Source: Lysobacterales bacterium
GTDB lineage: Bacteria > Pseudomonadota > Gammaproteobacteria > Xanthomonadales > Rhodanobacteraceae
Assembly: GCA_016721015.1 (NCBI GenBank)
Contig: JADKJL010000003.1
Location: forward strand, 248,001-312,000
Direction of reading: 5' to 3'
Length of the DNA stretch: 64,000 bases
The notes below the pieces were generated by a model that made no database searches, was not told the DNA's origin, and was given only the letters and a program-made list of their open reading frames with translations. This document shows, piece after piece, positions 19,747 to 29,138 of the stretch. The position numbers and the translations under genes were made by a program. Each line of letters starts with the position of its first letter. Positions within the stretch are counted from its first letter, which is position 1.

Positions 19747-21222
19747 CTACCGACGGGCCGCCGCATCACGCAGACTCAGGGTCTGCTGCTTCCATTGCGG
19801 ATCCTGCCAGCGGTAGAAGATGCTCAGGTACTCCGGCTTGTCGGCATGTTTATCGACATTGAGAGTGGCCAGATCCAGCACCTCGAAACTCTGCTGATAG
19901 CGTCCGTCCACTTTTGTTTCCCGGGCAGCGAGCATTTTCTTGCCGCCCGGAATCCAGCCGGCGAATTCGATATAGCCGACATCCGGACTGTTGGTTCCCG
20001 GCGGCACCACGTCAACCTGCCAGCCATCGCTTTCACGATGGAACACCCACAGTTCACGCCAGGCTTCAAGCGGCTGCACGGCCAGCGTCAATGCGTTGCC
20101 CGATGCAGCTACGCGCACCGAATTTGCCCAGACGGTTCCGAACGTACAGCGTTTCAGCAGGGGCGACTTGGCGTCGTGATTCTTGTCGACAAGGGTCAGA
20201 CACGTCTGCCCGGGTTCACCTGCGTCAACAACGATCCTCAATTCCGATTTTGATTTGAGCTCGGGTTCCGCCGCCCAGCGTGATGCACCGACTCGCACGG
20301 CAGCCTCGGCATAGTCATCGGCATCACCATCCGCCAATTGTTTCGGATCGATTCGTGTCAGTTCCTGCAAGGCACGTTCGGCCGCCTCCTGGCCGTTCTC
20401 GCCACGTCGCGTGCGCTGGAAAGCAACGCTGGCCCAGACCGCCGCACTGCGCACACCCAGGCGATTCCTGAGCAGCTCCGAAAGACCATCACGCGGCGCG
20501 CGATCGAGCACGTCGGTGCGCCAGTTGTCGAGTTCATGGCGTTGCACAGGCGTCAAATCCGGATCAACACATTGCGGACGTGTCAGCGCGAGGGCCGCTC
20601 GCGCCTTCTGCTCATCGGTCGCTGCGAGCGCAAGCACGCGACGGAAAGCCTCGCCGTCATAGCACAATTGCATGCGGCCAGCGTGCTCGAAACTTCGGAT
20701 ATGGATGCCGTAGCTGGCAACGACTTCCAGCTGTCCCGCGAGTGCAATTTCCTTGGCGGCGCTGCGATTGACCGAGGCGCGCTGGGCGAGGCGATCAGCC
20801 AGGGTGCCGAGGGCATCGAAGGAATCGGCGCCGATCGATTTGGCCGGCGCCGCCTGCAGATAGGCGGCAGCGTAGGCAATACCCAGTGATTCGTCGCCCA
20901 CGCTGTCGCGCAGGAATCGCGTGACCGCAAACAGCTCCGGCGCATTCTCGGGTGAAAGCGACAACCGGCGCACTTCCGAGAGGCGGACAAATCCGGCACG
21001 TTCGCGGCGATGATCGTAGACCTGCAGATAGTCGAGTCGCTCACCGCGCACTTCGAGCGTATCGCCCGCCCACAACTCCGCGTGCTGTGTGGCCGAGTCG
21101 CGGGCCTCGGCGCGCAGTGCGGTGCGATCCCTGACCACGATCGCCAGACCTTCCGCCGCGCACGCCATGTTCAACCAACCCGAACCAATCAGCAGCGCGA
21201 TCACGATCGTGAAAATTCTCAT
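19747..21222 (-). CDS. Secreted SH3-like domain protein of unknown function
   Basis: 491 residues with a signal peptide ending near ACA. An SH3b-like segment follows (VVRDRTALRAEARDSATQHAELWAGDTLEVRGERLDYL is spread over about residues 27-65), then an alpha-helical middle rich in Ala and Arg and a C-terminal beta-rich region with GYIEFAGWIPGGKKMLAARE. Its ATG overlaps the stop of the SPFH gene by four bases (ATGA), so the two are probably translationally coupled. I cannot name a function; a role at the cell wall or with the SPFH protein is inference. Confidence 0.75.
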   Translation of the reverse strand: MRIFTIVIALLIGSGWLNMACAAEGLAIVVRDRTALRAEARDSATQHAELWAGDTLEVRGERLDYLQVYDHRRERAGFVRLSEVRRLSLSPENAPELFAVTRFLRDSVGDESLGIAYAAAYLQAAPAKSIGADSFDALGTLADRLAQRASVNRSAAKEIALAGQLEVVASYGIHIRSFEHAGRMQLCYDGEAFRRVLALAATDEQKARAALALTRPQCVDPDLTPVQRHELDNWRTDVLDRAPRDGLSELLRNRLGVRSAAVWASVAFQRTRRGENGQEAAERALQELTRIDPKQLADGDADDYAEAAVRVGASRWAAEPELKSKSELRIVVDAGEPGQTCLTLVDKNHDAKSPLLKRCTFGTVWANSVRVAASGNALTLAVQPLEAWRELWVFHRESDGWQVDVVPPGTNSPDVGYIEFAGWIPGGKKMLAARETKVDGRYQQSFEVLDLATLNVDKHADKPEYLSIFYRWQDPQWKQQTLSLRDAAARR

Positions 21223-22385
21223 TGGGCTGCCCCATTCGCGGCGACCTTCTGACCGATCAGGTTGCTGCCGATGAAACCACCTTCCGCCGGCGGCGCGGCA
21301 ATGATCACGGAAATCTTGTCCGACAACTTGTCAGCCAGGGTTTTCTGGATCAGCAATGGATAGCGACTGATCAACGCGCCATCGCGTTCAAGCTGGATGC
21401 TCGAAATCTTGCCGATCTCATCCATGCGATAGACCTCGGCCTGGGCCAGTTGACGACGTGACTCGGCTTCGGCCTTGGCCTCGATCAGGCGCGCCTCGGC
21501 CGTGCCTTCGGCGATGCGCACACGCGAGGCCTTGTCGGCGTCGGCTTCAAGCTTGCGCTGCTCGATCTGCTTCTGCTTGAAAGGGATGACGTGTTTCATC
21601 GCCTCTTCCTGCGCCTTGGCCGCGATGATCTGCTCATTCGCCGACGCTTCCGCGGCTTTCTCGCGTCGCACTTTTTCAGCCTCGCCCTGGAGCTCGGTTT
21701 CAGTAACCTGCTTGGCGGTGAGCTCAAGCGTGTATTTCATCTTTTCGGTCTCGAGCTCGACCGCGAGCAATTGATCCATGCCGGCACGATAGTCGGCCGG
21801 CAGATCGACATTGCCCATCATCACGTGCTTGAGGATGAGTCCGTCATTGGCCATCAGCGGCTTCAGCTCGGATTCGATCGTGTCCTGCAATTCCTGGCGC
21901 TTGGTCGAAAAGATCTCGCGCACCGTATAGCGCGTGAAAGCGCGATAGATCACGCCCTGCAACAGCGGGCCGACGAGCTCGCCATCGATATCGGCGGGCA
22001 GCTTGCGCCCCAGCGTATCGAGGCGTTGCGGATCCACCGCGTAGCGCACGGTCAACTCGGCGCCGAGTGACAGGCCTTCGGACGATTGCAACGGCGCTTC
22101 GCCACTCGCCGTGCTGCTGCGCTGTGGACGATACATGTGGTCGTCAAGACCAAACCGCCGAAGCACATGAATACCCGGAATGACGATGGCCAGGCCCTCC
22201 GGCAGGGTCGTCGTCGAACCACTCCAGCGATTGAGTCGCAGCCCTACCTCCTGACTGGCGATGGACTCCACCGGGGGATGTTGGTAAATCGCGTAGATCG
22301 CGAGCGCGAGCACGCCAATGGCAATCACTCTGGGACTGCGCAGACGACGTCCAGCGCGCTGCAAGCCGTGTACAAGTTGTGACAT
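21219..22385 (-). CDS. SPFH/band 7 (prohibitin-like) membrane protein
   Basis: 388 residues. One N-terminal membrane helix (VIAIGVLALAIYAIY) is followed by an SPFH domain with VGLRLNRWSG, LTVRYAVDPQRL and RAFTRYTVREIFSTKRQELQ, then a long charged coiled coil (AEKVRREKAAEASANEQIIAAKAQEEA). This resembles HflK/HflC and prohibitin-type scaffolds. ATG 22385 was chosen because the membrane anchor begins there. It is first in a two-gene operon with the secreted SH3-like protein. Confidence 0.88.
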   Translation of the reverse strand: MSQLVHGLQRAGRRLRSPRVIAIGVLALAIYAIYQHPPVESIASQEVGLRLNRWSGSTTTLPEGLAIVIPGIHVLRRFGLDDHMYRPQRSSTASGEAPLQSSEGLSLGAELTVRYAVDPQRLDTLGRKLPADIDGELVGPLLQGVIYRAFTRYTVREIFSTKRQELQDTIESELKPLMANDGLILKHVMMGNVDLPADYRAGMDQLLAVELETEKMKYTLELTAKQVTETELQGEAEKVRREKAAEASANEQIIAAKAQEEAMKHVIPFKQKQIEQRKLEADADKASRVRIAEGTAEARLIEAKAEAESRRQLAQAEVYRMDEIGKISSIQLERDGALISRYPLLIQKTLADKLSDKISVIIAAPPAEGGFIGSNLIGQKVAANGAAQ

Positions 22386-22770
22386 GTGACCCCCGAATGA
22401 TTCGGTTGTGTGGTAGCCCGCCACTACGGGCTTCCTTTTCGACCGGTTTTCACGATCCGGATGTTCCCGTCATGACGCCGCCGGGCGCAGACCCATGAAA
22501 GCGCAGCGTCCTGCCCACGGAATTGCCGAATCAGGGCAGCGATCGATTCATAAGTGGCGAAATTCTGACGCAGCGACGTGCCCGGTTTCGCTTGCCGAAA
22601 CTTGGAACACGCTGATCGCGACACAGGGTGAGGTTCCCGGTTATTGTTCGAACGTAGTCACGCGCAGCGGACGCATCGCCTTCGCATTCCACTTCGGCAA
22701 GCCCGATTCCGTTCGTGGCGAGCCCGTTGAACCATCATCCGAACTTGCGTCAACTCTCTTGGAGAACACC
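22386..22770. other. Divergent intergenic region with REP-like element
   Basis: 385 bases between the SPFH gene and the reductase gene. Around 22708-22736 lies CCGTTCGTGGCGAGCCCGTT followed by GAACCATC, resembling the scattered 'GTTCGTGGTGAGCTTGTCGAACCAT' family of extragenic repeats common in proteobacteria. No gene was recognised. Confidence 0.45.
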
Positions 22771-23784
22771 ATGAGCAACACCATCAACCGCCAGTTCAAG
22801 CTGGCCAGGCGCCCGGTCGGCATGGTCAAGCGCAGCGATTTCGATTTCGTCGAAACGCCAGCGCCGAGTGCAGGGGATGGCGAAATCCTCGTCAAGCTGT
22901 TGTACATCTCCCTCGATCCTGCCATGCGCGGATGGATGAACGAAGGCAAGTCGTATATTCCGCCGGTCGGCATCGGCGAGGTCATGCGAGCCGGTGCCGC
23001 CGGAGTCGTCATCGCTTCGAACAATCCGGCATTCGCGGTCGGCGATCATGTCACCGGCGCACTCGGCGTCCAGGACTACGCGGTATCCAATGGCAAGGGA
23101 CTGATCAAGGTCGATCCGAAGCTCGCACCATTGCCGGTCTATCTCGGCACACTGGGCATGCCGGGGATGACCGCCTATTTTGGCATTCTCGAAGTCGGCC
23201 AACTCAAGGATGGAGAAGCCGTGGTCGTGTCGGGAGCGGCTGGCGCCGTTGGCCAGGTTGTCGGCCAGATCGCGAAGATCAAGGGTTGCACGGTGATCGG
23301 AATCGCCGGTGGCGCCGACAAGTGTCGTTACATCACCGACGAACTCGGTTTCGACGCCGCCATCGACTACAAGAGCGAGGACGTCAAGGAAGCCCTCAAG
23401 CAGCATTGCCCGAAAGGCATCGACGTCTATTTCGACAATGTCGGTGGCGAGATTCTGGATGCCGCCCTTTCGCGTCTCGCCATGCATGCGCGCATCGTCA
23501 TCTGCGGTGCGATCTCGCAATACAACAACACCGAGGCGGTCAAAGGCCCGAGCAATTATCTGTCCCTGCTGGTCAATCGCGCCTCGATGAAAGGCATGGT
23601 CGTATTCGACTACGCCTCGCGCTACGCCGAAGCAGCCAACGTGATGGCAAGCTGGATGCAGCAAGGCAAGCTGAAAACCCGCGAGGATATCGTCGAGGGA
23701 CTCGAAACTTTCCCGGAAACCCTGCTCAAGCTGTTCAAGGGCGAAAACACCGGCAAGCTGGTGCTCAAGGTTGCCGACGCCTGA
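22771..23784 (+). CDS. Zinc-independent NADP-dependent MDR reductase (CurA/PTGR-like)
   Basis: 337 residues. The family N-terminus is visible (QFKLARRPVGMVKRSDFDF, LYISLDPAMRGWMNE), as is the nucleotide-binding motif VVVSGAAGAVGQVVGQIAKIKG and the block DVYFDNVGGEILDAAL. Zinc-binding cysteines of alcohol dehydrogenases are absent, as expected for the leukotriene B4 dehydrogenase-like branch, which reduces alkenal double bonds. TTGGAGAA precedes ATG 22771. Confidence 0.92.
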   Translation: MSNTINRQFKLARRPVGMVKRSDFDFVETPAPSAGDGEILVKLLYISLDPAMRGWMNEGKSYIPPVGIGEVMRAGAAGVVIASNNPAFAVGDHVTGALGVQDYAVSNGKGLIKVDPKLAPLPVYLGTLGMPGMTAYFGILEVGQLKDGEAVVVSGAAGAVGQVVGQIAKIKGCTVIGIAGGADKCRYITDELGFDAAIDYKSEDVKEALKQHCPKGIDVYFDNVGGEILDAALSRLAMHARIVICGAISQYNNTEAVKGPSNYLSLLVNRASMKGMVVFDYASRYAEAANVMASWMQQGKLKTREDIVEGLETFPETLLKLFKGENTGKLVLKVADA

Positions 23785-23794
23785 CCGACGAAGA

Positions 23795-24214
23795 TCAGCC
23801 CGGTGCCAGCCAGACGAAAGGCTGCCAGGGCAAATTACGCAAGACGGCAAATGCAATGACCAGCGGCAGCCAAATCCGTGCATCCGACACTCTCGCGATC
23901 CATGCCCGATCCGGATGCAAGTTGTTCCAGAGCATCAATGGAATCAGCGCAAGCGCGATCACCGCCATGGGATTCATTTGCATGGCCAGCGTGAGATTCC
24001 CATGCAGCAGCGCATGCAAGGCGCGTGTCGTGCCACAGCCCGGGCAATAAAAATCGGTCAACGCATGGAAAAAACAGGGCGGCAGAACAGCTGATGCGGA
24101 ATACGGATCAAACTCGGAAAGGATTCCGGCAATTGCCAGCGCTGCCCCAGCCAGCGCGATGGCGGGCAAGCGCGGATGGTGCAGGAGGATGAGGTTCACC
24201 ATGCGAGTGCGCAT
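23795..24214 (-). CDS. DUF2752 membrane protein
   Basis: 139 residues with about three hydrophobic helices. The family motif FYCPGCGTTRALHALLHGNL is present, with the conserved Cys-Pro-Gly-Cys and Arg. Function unknown. It is transcribed just after the zinc-ribbon/CD225 gene (17-base gap), a pairing often seen. It converges with the MDR reductase with only 10 bases between stops. Confidence 0.88.
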   Translation of the reverse strand: MRTRMVNLILLHHPRLPAIALAGAALAIAGILSEFDPYSASAVLPPCFFHALTDFYCPGCGTTRALHALLHGNLTLAMQMNPMAVIALALIPLMLWNNLHPDRAWIARVSDARIWLPLVIAFAVLRNLPWQPFVWLAPG

Positions 24215-24231
24215 TGCGGCATCCTCCTGAG

Positions 24232-24618
24232 CTATCGATGACCAATGGTCGCGCCGAGAATGACCAGCCCGATATAGCCGACGACAAACACCGCGCCGAT
24301 GCCAAACGAGACCCAGCTCCAGGTCGCCGCGCTGCGCGAGGAAGCCTGGGCACCGGCAATGTCACCGGCACTGAGCTTGCTGTCGACCTGGGCTGCGTAG
24401 ACGATTGCGACGATGCCGGTGGGCAGGCAGCAGAACAAGGTTGCAAGGATGGCCCAGACCAGATTGTTGCTGACCGTCACGCGCGGCGAAGCAGGCGATG
24501 ATGCGGACACCGACGTGCCGAGTCCGTACTCCCGCTCCATCCTTGGCATTGCCGTGCCACAGCGAATGCAATGGACAGCGGTGTCGGTATTCTCTGAACC
24601 ACATTTTGGACAAAACAT
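24232..24618 (-). CDS. Zinc-ribbon CD225/dispanin-type membrane protein
   Basis: 128 residues. An N-terminal zinc ribbon (MFCPKCGSENTDTAVHCIRCG) is followed by two hydrophobic segments, NLVWAILATLFCCLPTGIVA and WVSFGIGAVFVVGYIGLVIL, separated by VYAAQVDSKLSAGDIAGAQ. This is the CD225/dispanin pattern. ATG 24618 is preferred because the zinc ribbon begins there; upstream residues of a longer frame look non-coding. Function unknown; it pairs with DUF2752. Confidence 0.85.
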   Translation of the reverse strand: MFCPKCGSENTDTAVHCIRCGTAMPRMEREYGLGTSVSASSPASPRVTVSNNLVWAILATLFCCLPTGIVAIVYAAQVDSKLSAGDIAGAQASSRSAATWSWVSFGIGAVFVVGYIGLVILGATIGHR

Positions 24619-24847
24619 GCGTTGCGCTTCCCAGGTTGCGACGATGGCCGTGGGGCACTTTCTACCATGAAAGTCGAAGCTTCGGATCAGCCGGTCAACA
24701 GCGGCACGCACCCGCGAAACGGAGACGTTGAAATCGGCGCAGGAAATTCCAACCCGCGTGGCGGCCCGGCAGGTTCATTGCAGTGCGACGACACCGCAGC
24801 GTCGAATCAAGCATGCACCACGGACGGTGCCACCCCTGCGGCACGGA

Positions 24848-25567
24848 TCACGCGCTGCTGGCGACCACGTTGACGCTCAGCGCGATGATGATGACATTGA
24901 AGAAGAACGCGATCATGGCGTGAGCAAGAGCCACGCGGCGGATACCGCGTTCGCTGATCTGCACATCGGAAACCTGGAAGGTCATGCCGATGACAAAGGC
25001 GAAGTAGATGAAATCCCAGTAATCCGGTTCCTTCGTGCCCGGGAACTCAAGGCCGCTGTTCTTGCCGCCGCTGTCGCCGTAGAACTCGTGCGCATAGTGC
25101 AGCGCGAAAAGCGTATTGAGAAACATCCAGGTCAACAGCAGGCTGCAAGCCGCCAGCACGACTTCGATCGTGCCGCCGCTGCGGCTCGCATGCAGTTCGA
25201 TCGCCAAAGCGATCAGCGCGACAGCGGCGACCGCCGCGCCGCTGAGCAGGAAGCTCCAGTATCCCTCGTCCTCCTTGCGCGCGCGTTGCCGCATCGAACG
25301 GGTTTCAGCGCGAACAATCATGTGCAGGGTCGTGCCGAGAAAGATCACCGCAGCGATATCAAACGCAAGCAGGATGCCGAGCACGGGGCGGACGCCGCTC
25401 AGCGAAAACGCGCCCAGCAGCACGACGAAGATCACCGCGCATGCGCTCAGCCGCGGATGCCGACGCAATCGGCGCCAACGCCTGTTCGGCGCTCGCCCAT
25501 TGGATTCTCCGGATTTTCGGGGCGTCACGCGGCGTTGATCCTGGTCGGAGACGGGTCTGCTGATCAT
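24848..25567 (-). CDS. DUF1345 family membrane protein
   Basis: 239 residues with about five helices. Diagnostic family sequence: LLLTWMFLNTLFALHYAHEFY, then DYWDFIYFAFVIGMTFQVSDVQIS and a C-terminal AFFFNVIIIALSVNVV. An Arg-rich N-terminal tail precedes the first helix. ATG 25567 gives a complete protein; a longer frame upstream looks non-coding. Function unknown. Confidence 0.85.
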   Translation of the reverse strand: MISRPVSDQDQRRVTPRKSGESNGRAPNRRWRRLRRHPRLSACAVIFVVLLGAFSLSGVRPVLGILLAFDIAAVIFLGTTLHMIVRAETRSMRQRARKEDEGYWSFLLSGAAVAAVALIALAIELHASRSGGTIEVVLAACSLLLTWMFLNTLFALHYAHEFYGDSGGKNSGLEFPGTKEPDYWDFIYFAFVIGMTFQVSDVQISERGIRRVALAHAMIAFFFNVIIIALSVNVVASSA

Positions 25568-25916
25568 ACTCGACACGGTGTCTCGGCCAGGCATGCGCTT
25601 CGTATACTGGCAAAGCCCGATTTCAGGCGAGTGGCAAAGCACAGAACATCGGCATGCCTGGGTACCTCGCCGATGGAGTAAGGGACGTTGTTCGGGCCAT
25701 CTTCGTTCCGGGAGCCGCACGCGTCACATGACGATTCCCGTTGCCGAGTTTCGGTCGGCCATGCGGCTTCAGATTTTCGAATCGGGAACACCGCAAAGCA
25801 ATCGCCCTGCTCCCGATTCCGGCAAATGTTGATTGGACGTCAATCACAGGTTGCCAGGCAATGATTCGAGAATCGCCGAATGAAGGCTCAACGACGAGGG
25901 TCGGTGCGGTGCCGGT
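25568..25916. other. Intergenic spacer without recognised gene
   Basis: 349 bases between the DUF1345 start and the sugar dehydrogenase stop. Short frames are present on both strands but none has convincing composition or a ribosome site. Nothing else was recognised. Confidence 0.45.
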
Positions 25917-27071
25917 TCACGGCTTGCGGGAGGATTTGTCCTTACCCTCCGATTTCTTGGCTGAATAAGTGACTCGATACACCGCGCCAGCCTGGTCGTC
26001 GGAGACAAGCAGCGCACCGTCTGGCATCACCAGCACGTCGACGGGTCGCCCCCAGCTCTTCTCATTGGCCATGAATCCTTCGATCAACGGCTCATGACTG
26101 ACTACACGGGAACCCTCGATTCGGGCCGTCATCACCCGATAGCCGGATTTCTCCGAACGATTCCACGAACCATGTTCGGCGATTATCGCCGCGCCGCGAT
26201 ATGCGGGTGGGAACATCGAACCCGTGTAGAAACGCATGCCGAGTGCGGCGACGTGCGCACCCAGCTTGAGCAAGGGCGGCGTGTAATTCGCGCAATCCTT
26301 GCCCTTGCCGAACTCCGGATCCAGCGTGTCGCCCTGATGGCAATATGGAAAGCCGAAATGCTCACCCGTGCGGCTCACACGATTCAATTCGTCGGATGGC
26401 AGATCGTCGCTGAGCATGTCGCGGCCGTTGTCGGTGAACCAGAGCTGTGTGGTTCCGGGCTGCCAGTCGAAACCGACCGTATTGCGGATGCCGAAGGCGA
26501 CATCCTCGCGACCGCTGCCATCCGCATTCATGCGCAGGATCTTCGCGTAACCGTCGCGATCACAGATATTGCACGGCGCACCGATGGGTACGTAGAGCTT
26601 GCCATCGGGACCAAACGCGATGAACTTCCAGCCGTGATGGGTTTCGCTTGGCAAGTCGGAGACCACGACCTCGGCTTTTGGCGGATTCGCGAGCTTGTTT
26701 TCAATGTCGCGCAAGACGAGGATCTGGCTGACCGCCGACACGTACAGATCACCGTCACGGAAGGCGACGCCAACCGGCATGTTCAAGCCTTCCGCGATCA
26801 CGCGTACCGTGTCCGCCCGCCCATCGTGATTGTCATCGGTCAACGCATAGACCTTGCCCGCACTGCGCGAACCGACAAAGATCGTCTGCTTGTCCCCGAT
26901 CGCGAGTGCCCGCGCATTCGGCACATCGGCCGAGTAAATCGCGACGTGGAAGCCGGCCGGCACACGCAGCCTCTCGATCGGGGGCAAATCCCTTGAATGG
27001 GCCGGTGCAGCGATCGCGCCCAGCAGAATGCCGAGCACGATCAAGCCTGATGCATGGATGGATGGATTCAT
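25917..27071 (-). CDS. PQQ-dependent glucose/sorbosone dehydrogenase-type protein
   Basis: 384 residues with a signal peptide ending near AHS. The six-bladed propeller of the Gdh/sorbosone dehydrogenase family is indicated by MPVGVAFRDGDLYVSAVS, HHGWKFIAFGPDGKLYVPIGAPCN, GREDVAFGIRNTVGFDWQP, LWFTDNGRDMLSDDLPSDELN and FIAEHGSWNR-like AIIAEHGSWNRSEKSGYRV. GGAGG stands 6 bases ahead of ATG 27071. The substrate sugar is unknown; many homologues are annotated only by fold. Confidence 0.88.
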   Translation of the reverse strand: MNPSIHASGLIVLGILLGAIAAPAHSRDLPPIERLRVPAGFHVAIYSADVPNARALAIGDKQTIFVGSRSAGKVYALTDDNHDGRADTVRVIAEGLNMPVGVAFRDGDLYVSAVSQILVLRDIENKLANPPKAEVVVSDLPSETHHGWKFIAFGPDGKLYVPIGAPCNICDRDGYAKILRMNADGSGREDVAFGIRNTVGFDWQPGTTQLWFTDNGRDMLSDDLPSDELNRVSRTGEHFGFPYCHQGDTLDPEFGKGKDCANYTPPLLKLGAHVAALGMRFYTGSMFPPAYRGAAIIAEHGSWNRSEKSGYRVMTARIEGSRVVSHEPLIEGFMANEKSWGRPVDVLVMPDGALLVSDDQAGAVYRVTYSAKKSEGKDKSSRKP

Positions 27072-27208
27072 GTGTTGCCTCCGCAGTACATCAATATCTG
27101 CCATTGTCGCCGCTGGCGTACAACCTGAGATGAGCATGAGGAATTCCCAACCACCGGTTTGCGTGGTTCAGTCCGGGCCGGCAATCAGCAAGCGCCAATG
27201 CCGAACTG

Positions 27209-27550
27209 TCAGACCTTCTTCAAGAATTCCGATTTCAACATCATCGCGCCACCGTTGACCTTGCCTTCGACATCGTGATCGCCGCCAACCACGCGGATTC
27301 CACGCACCTTGGTGCCCTGCTTGATCACCTGCGACGATCCGCGCACCTTGAGATCCTTGATCAGCACGACATCATCGCCGTCAGCAAGCAGATTGCCGTT
27401 GGAATCCTTGACGATCACTGCTTCGTCGTCGCTCCCCGAAGCAGCGGCAACGATCGGCCATTCGTGCCCGCAATCGGCGCAGATATAGTTGTCGGCATCG
27501 GGATAAGTGTTTTCCATCGAGCAAACGGGACATGCGGGGATATCGGACAT
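27209..27550 (-). CDS. yjdM: YjdM/PhnA-type zinc-ribbon protein
   Basis: 113 residues. Two Cys pairs (CPVC, CADCGHEW) form an N-terminal zinc ribbon, followed by the conserved KDSNGNLLADGDDVVLIKDL and KVRGSSQVIKQGTKVRGIRV typical of the family once called alkylphosphonate utilisation protein PhnA. The biochemical role is unclear. ATG 27550 begins directly at the zinc ribbon. Confidence 0.92.
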   Translation of the reverse strand: MSDIPACPVCSMENTYPDADNYICADCGHEWPIVAAASGSDDEAVIVKDSNGNLLADGDDVVLIKDLKVRGSSQVIKQGTKVRGIRVVGGDHDVEGKVNGGAMMLKSEFLKKV

Positions 27551-27651
27551 CGGACTTCTTCGAATGGTGGGAGCAACCATTTTAGCCGCCCTTTGCATTC
27601 TGCGCCCGGACGCCATGACGCAAACCGGATGGGCGGGCGCATGTTGTCGAA

Positions 27652-28836
27652 TCAACCGCGCCATCGCGTCGAATGGATGACCTTCGATTCGCGCAAGTCC
27701 GACAGGCGCGTACAACCGGTCAGGGCCATGGCGACCCGCATTTCCTTGCGCAGGATATCCAGCATGTGAGAAACGCCGGCTTCGCCACCGCCGGCAAGCG
27801 CGTAGGCCCAGGCGCGGCCGAGCACACAGCCATCGGCGCCCAGCGCAAGCGCCTTGATCACATCCAGCCCACTGCGGATGCCGCCGTCGAACAGGATCTG
27901 CATGCGCTCGCCAACGGCGGCGGCGATATCCGGCAGAACCGAAATGGTCGACGGCACACCATCGAGCTGACGGCCGCCGTGATTGGACACGACGAGGCCG
28001 TCGAAGCCCATGTCGGCCGCCGTGCGCGCATCATCGACATCGAGCACGCCCTTGATGACGATCTTTCCGGACCAGTTCGCGCGCAGCCAGTCGAGATCCT
28101 GCCAGCGCACCGACGGGTCAAACTGCGCATCCACCCAGTTGCGAAATTCGGCCAGATCCTGCGCATCAGGCAAGGCACCATGCAGGTTTCCGAATACCAG
28201 CGGCTTGCCACGCACGCCGACATCGACCAGCCAGCGCGGATGCGACAGCAGATCCCAGGCGCGAATCAGGCGGGCCCGGGCATTGTTGCCCCCGCTCATG
28301 CCGTTGCGCGTATCGCGATAGCGCGCGCCCATCACGGCCAGATCGACGGTGAACACCAGCACCTCGCAACCGAGCGATTGCGCGCGCTTCAGCAATTCGC
28401 GTGCGTAGCCACGATCGCGCAGCACGTAGAGCTGATACCAGAACGCAGAGCCTACCGCGGCGTGAACCTCGTCCATCGAGCAGATCGACACGGTCGATTC
28501 GCAGAACGCGATGCCGGCATCCCTGGCCGCCCGCGCCGCCTGCACCTCGCCACGCCGCGCGAACATTCCAGCCAGGCCGACCGGGCCGAGCACGACAGGC
28601 AATTGCATGGCTTGCCCGAGCAGATCCGCGCGCAGATCGATGTTCGACACATCACGCAGGACGCGCTGGCGCAAACGCACGCCTTGAAGATCCGCCACGT
28701 TCGCGCGCAGGCTGCATTCATCGTAGGCACCGCCATCGATGTAGTCGAACAACTGCCGTGGCAAACGGCGCCGTGCCAGCTCGCGGTAGTCCGATACCGA
28801 CGCGGGCTGCAGGAATCTGGGACGGGTTTCTGACAT
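27652..28836 (-). CDS. lldD: FMN-dependent L-lactate dehydrogenase
   Basis: 394 residues. The alpha-hydroxy acid dehydrogenase fold is marked by FDYIDGGAYDECSLRANV, LPVVLGPVGLAGMFARRGEV, the substrate-binding YQLYVLRDRG, the active-site VVSNHGGRQLDG (about residue 285) and the FMN phosphate loop ILFDGGIRSGLDVIKALALGA. It oxidises L-lactate to pyruvate at the inner membrane with quinone as acceptor. Another alpha-hydroxy acid as substrate is possible. Confidence 0.9.
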   Translation of the reverse strand: MSETRPRFLQPASVSDYRELARRRLPRQLFDYIDGGAYDECSLRANVADLQGVRLRQRVLRDVSNIDLRADLLGQAMQLPVVLGPVGLAGMFARRGEVQAARAARDAGIAFCESTVSICSMDEVHAAVGSAFWYQLYVLRDRGYARELLKRAQSLGCEVLVFTVDLAVMGARYRDTRNGMSGGNNARARLIRAWDLLSHPRWLVDVGVRGKPLVFGNLHGALPDAQDLAEFRNWVDAQFDPSVRWQDLDWLRANWSGKIVIKGVLDVDDARTAADMGFDGLVVSNHGGRQLDGVPSTISVLPDIAAAVGERMQILFDGGIRSGLDVIKALALGADGCVLGRAWAYALAGGGEAGVSHMLDILRKEMRVAMALTGCTRLSDLRESKVIHSTRWRG

Positions 28837-29138
28837 CGGCAATCTCCGCGGACGTAGATCGTTGCTGCTGATCCGACCTAGCATCCCCGCGATTCCGTCA
28901 GAGATCAATCAGGCGATGATCCACGAACACTTCCGAGCGGCTCACGATGTCAGGCTTCCATTGATCCGGGTTGCCCGCTGACAGCGGGGGGGATTGGTCA
29001 ATGCGCCAAGCTGCCGCCACGCATTTGTTCGCACGGCCGGCGGAGCGTCCCTTGTTGCGCTTGCCGCGGCGGGCTCCGAACGGATCCCTTTCGCTCGATC
29101 GCGGGAATTGAAAACCTGCGGCAGCAAATCGATGAACT
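28837..29138. other. Intergenic spacer without recognised gene
   Basis: 302 bases between lldD and the end of the nitric oxide reductase gene. A short frame overlaps it but has no homology I recognise. No clear terminator was seen. Confidence 0.4.

Noticed and set aside
27673..28833. 386-residue open frame on the plus strand
   Set aside because: Exact antisense shadow of lldD, which has full family motifs.
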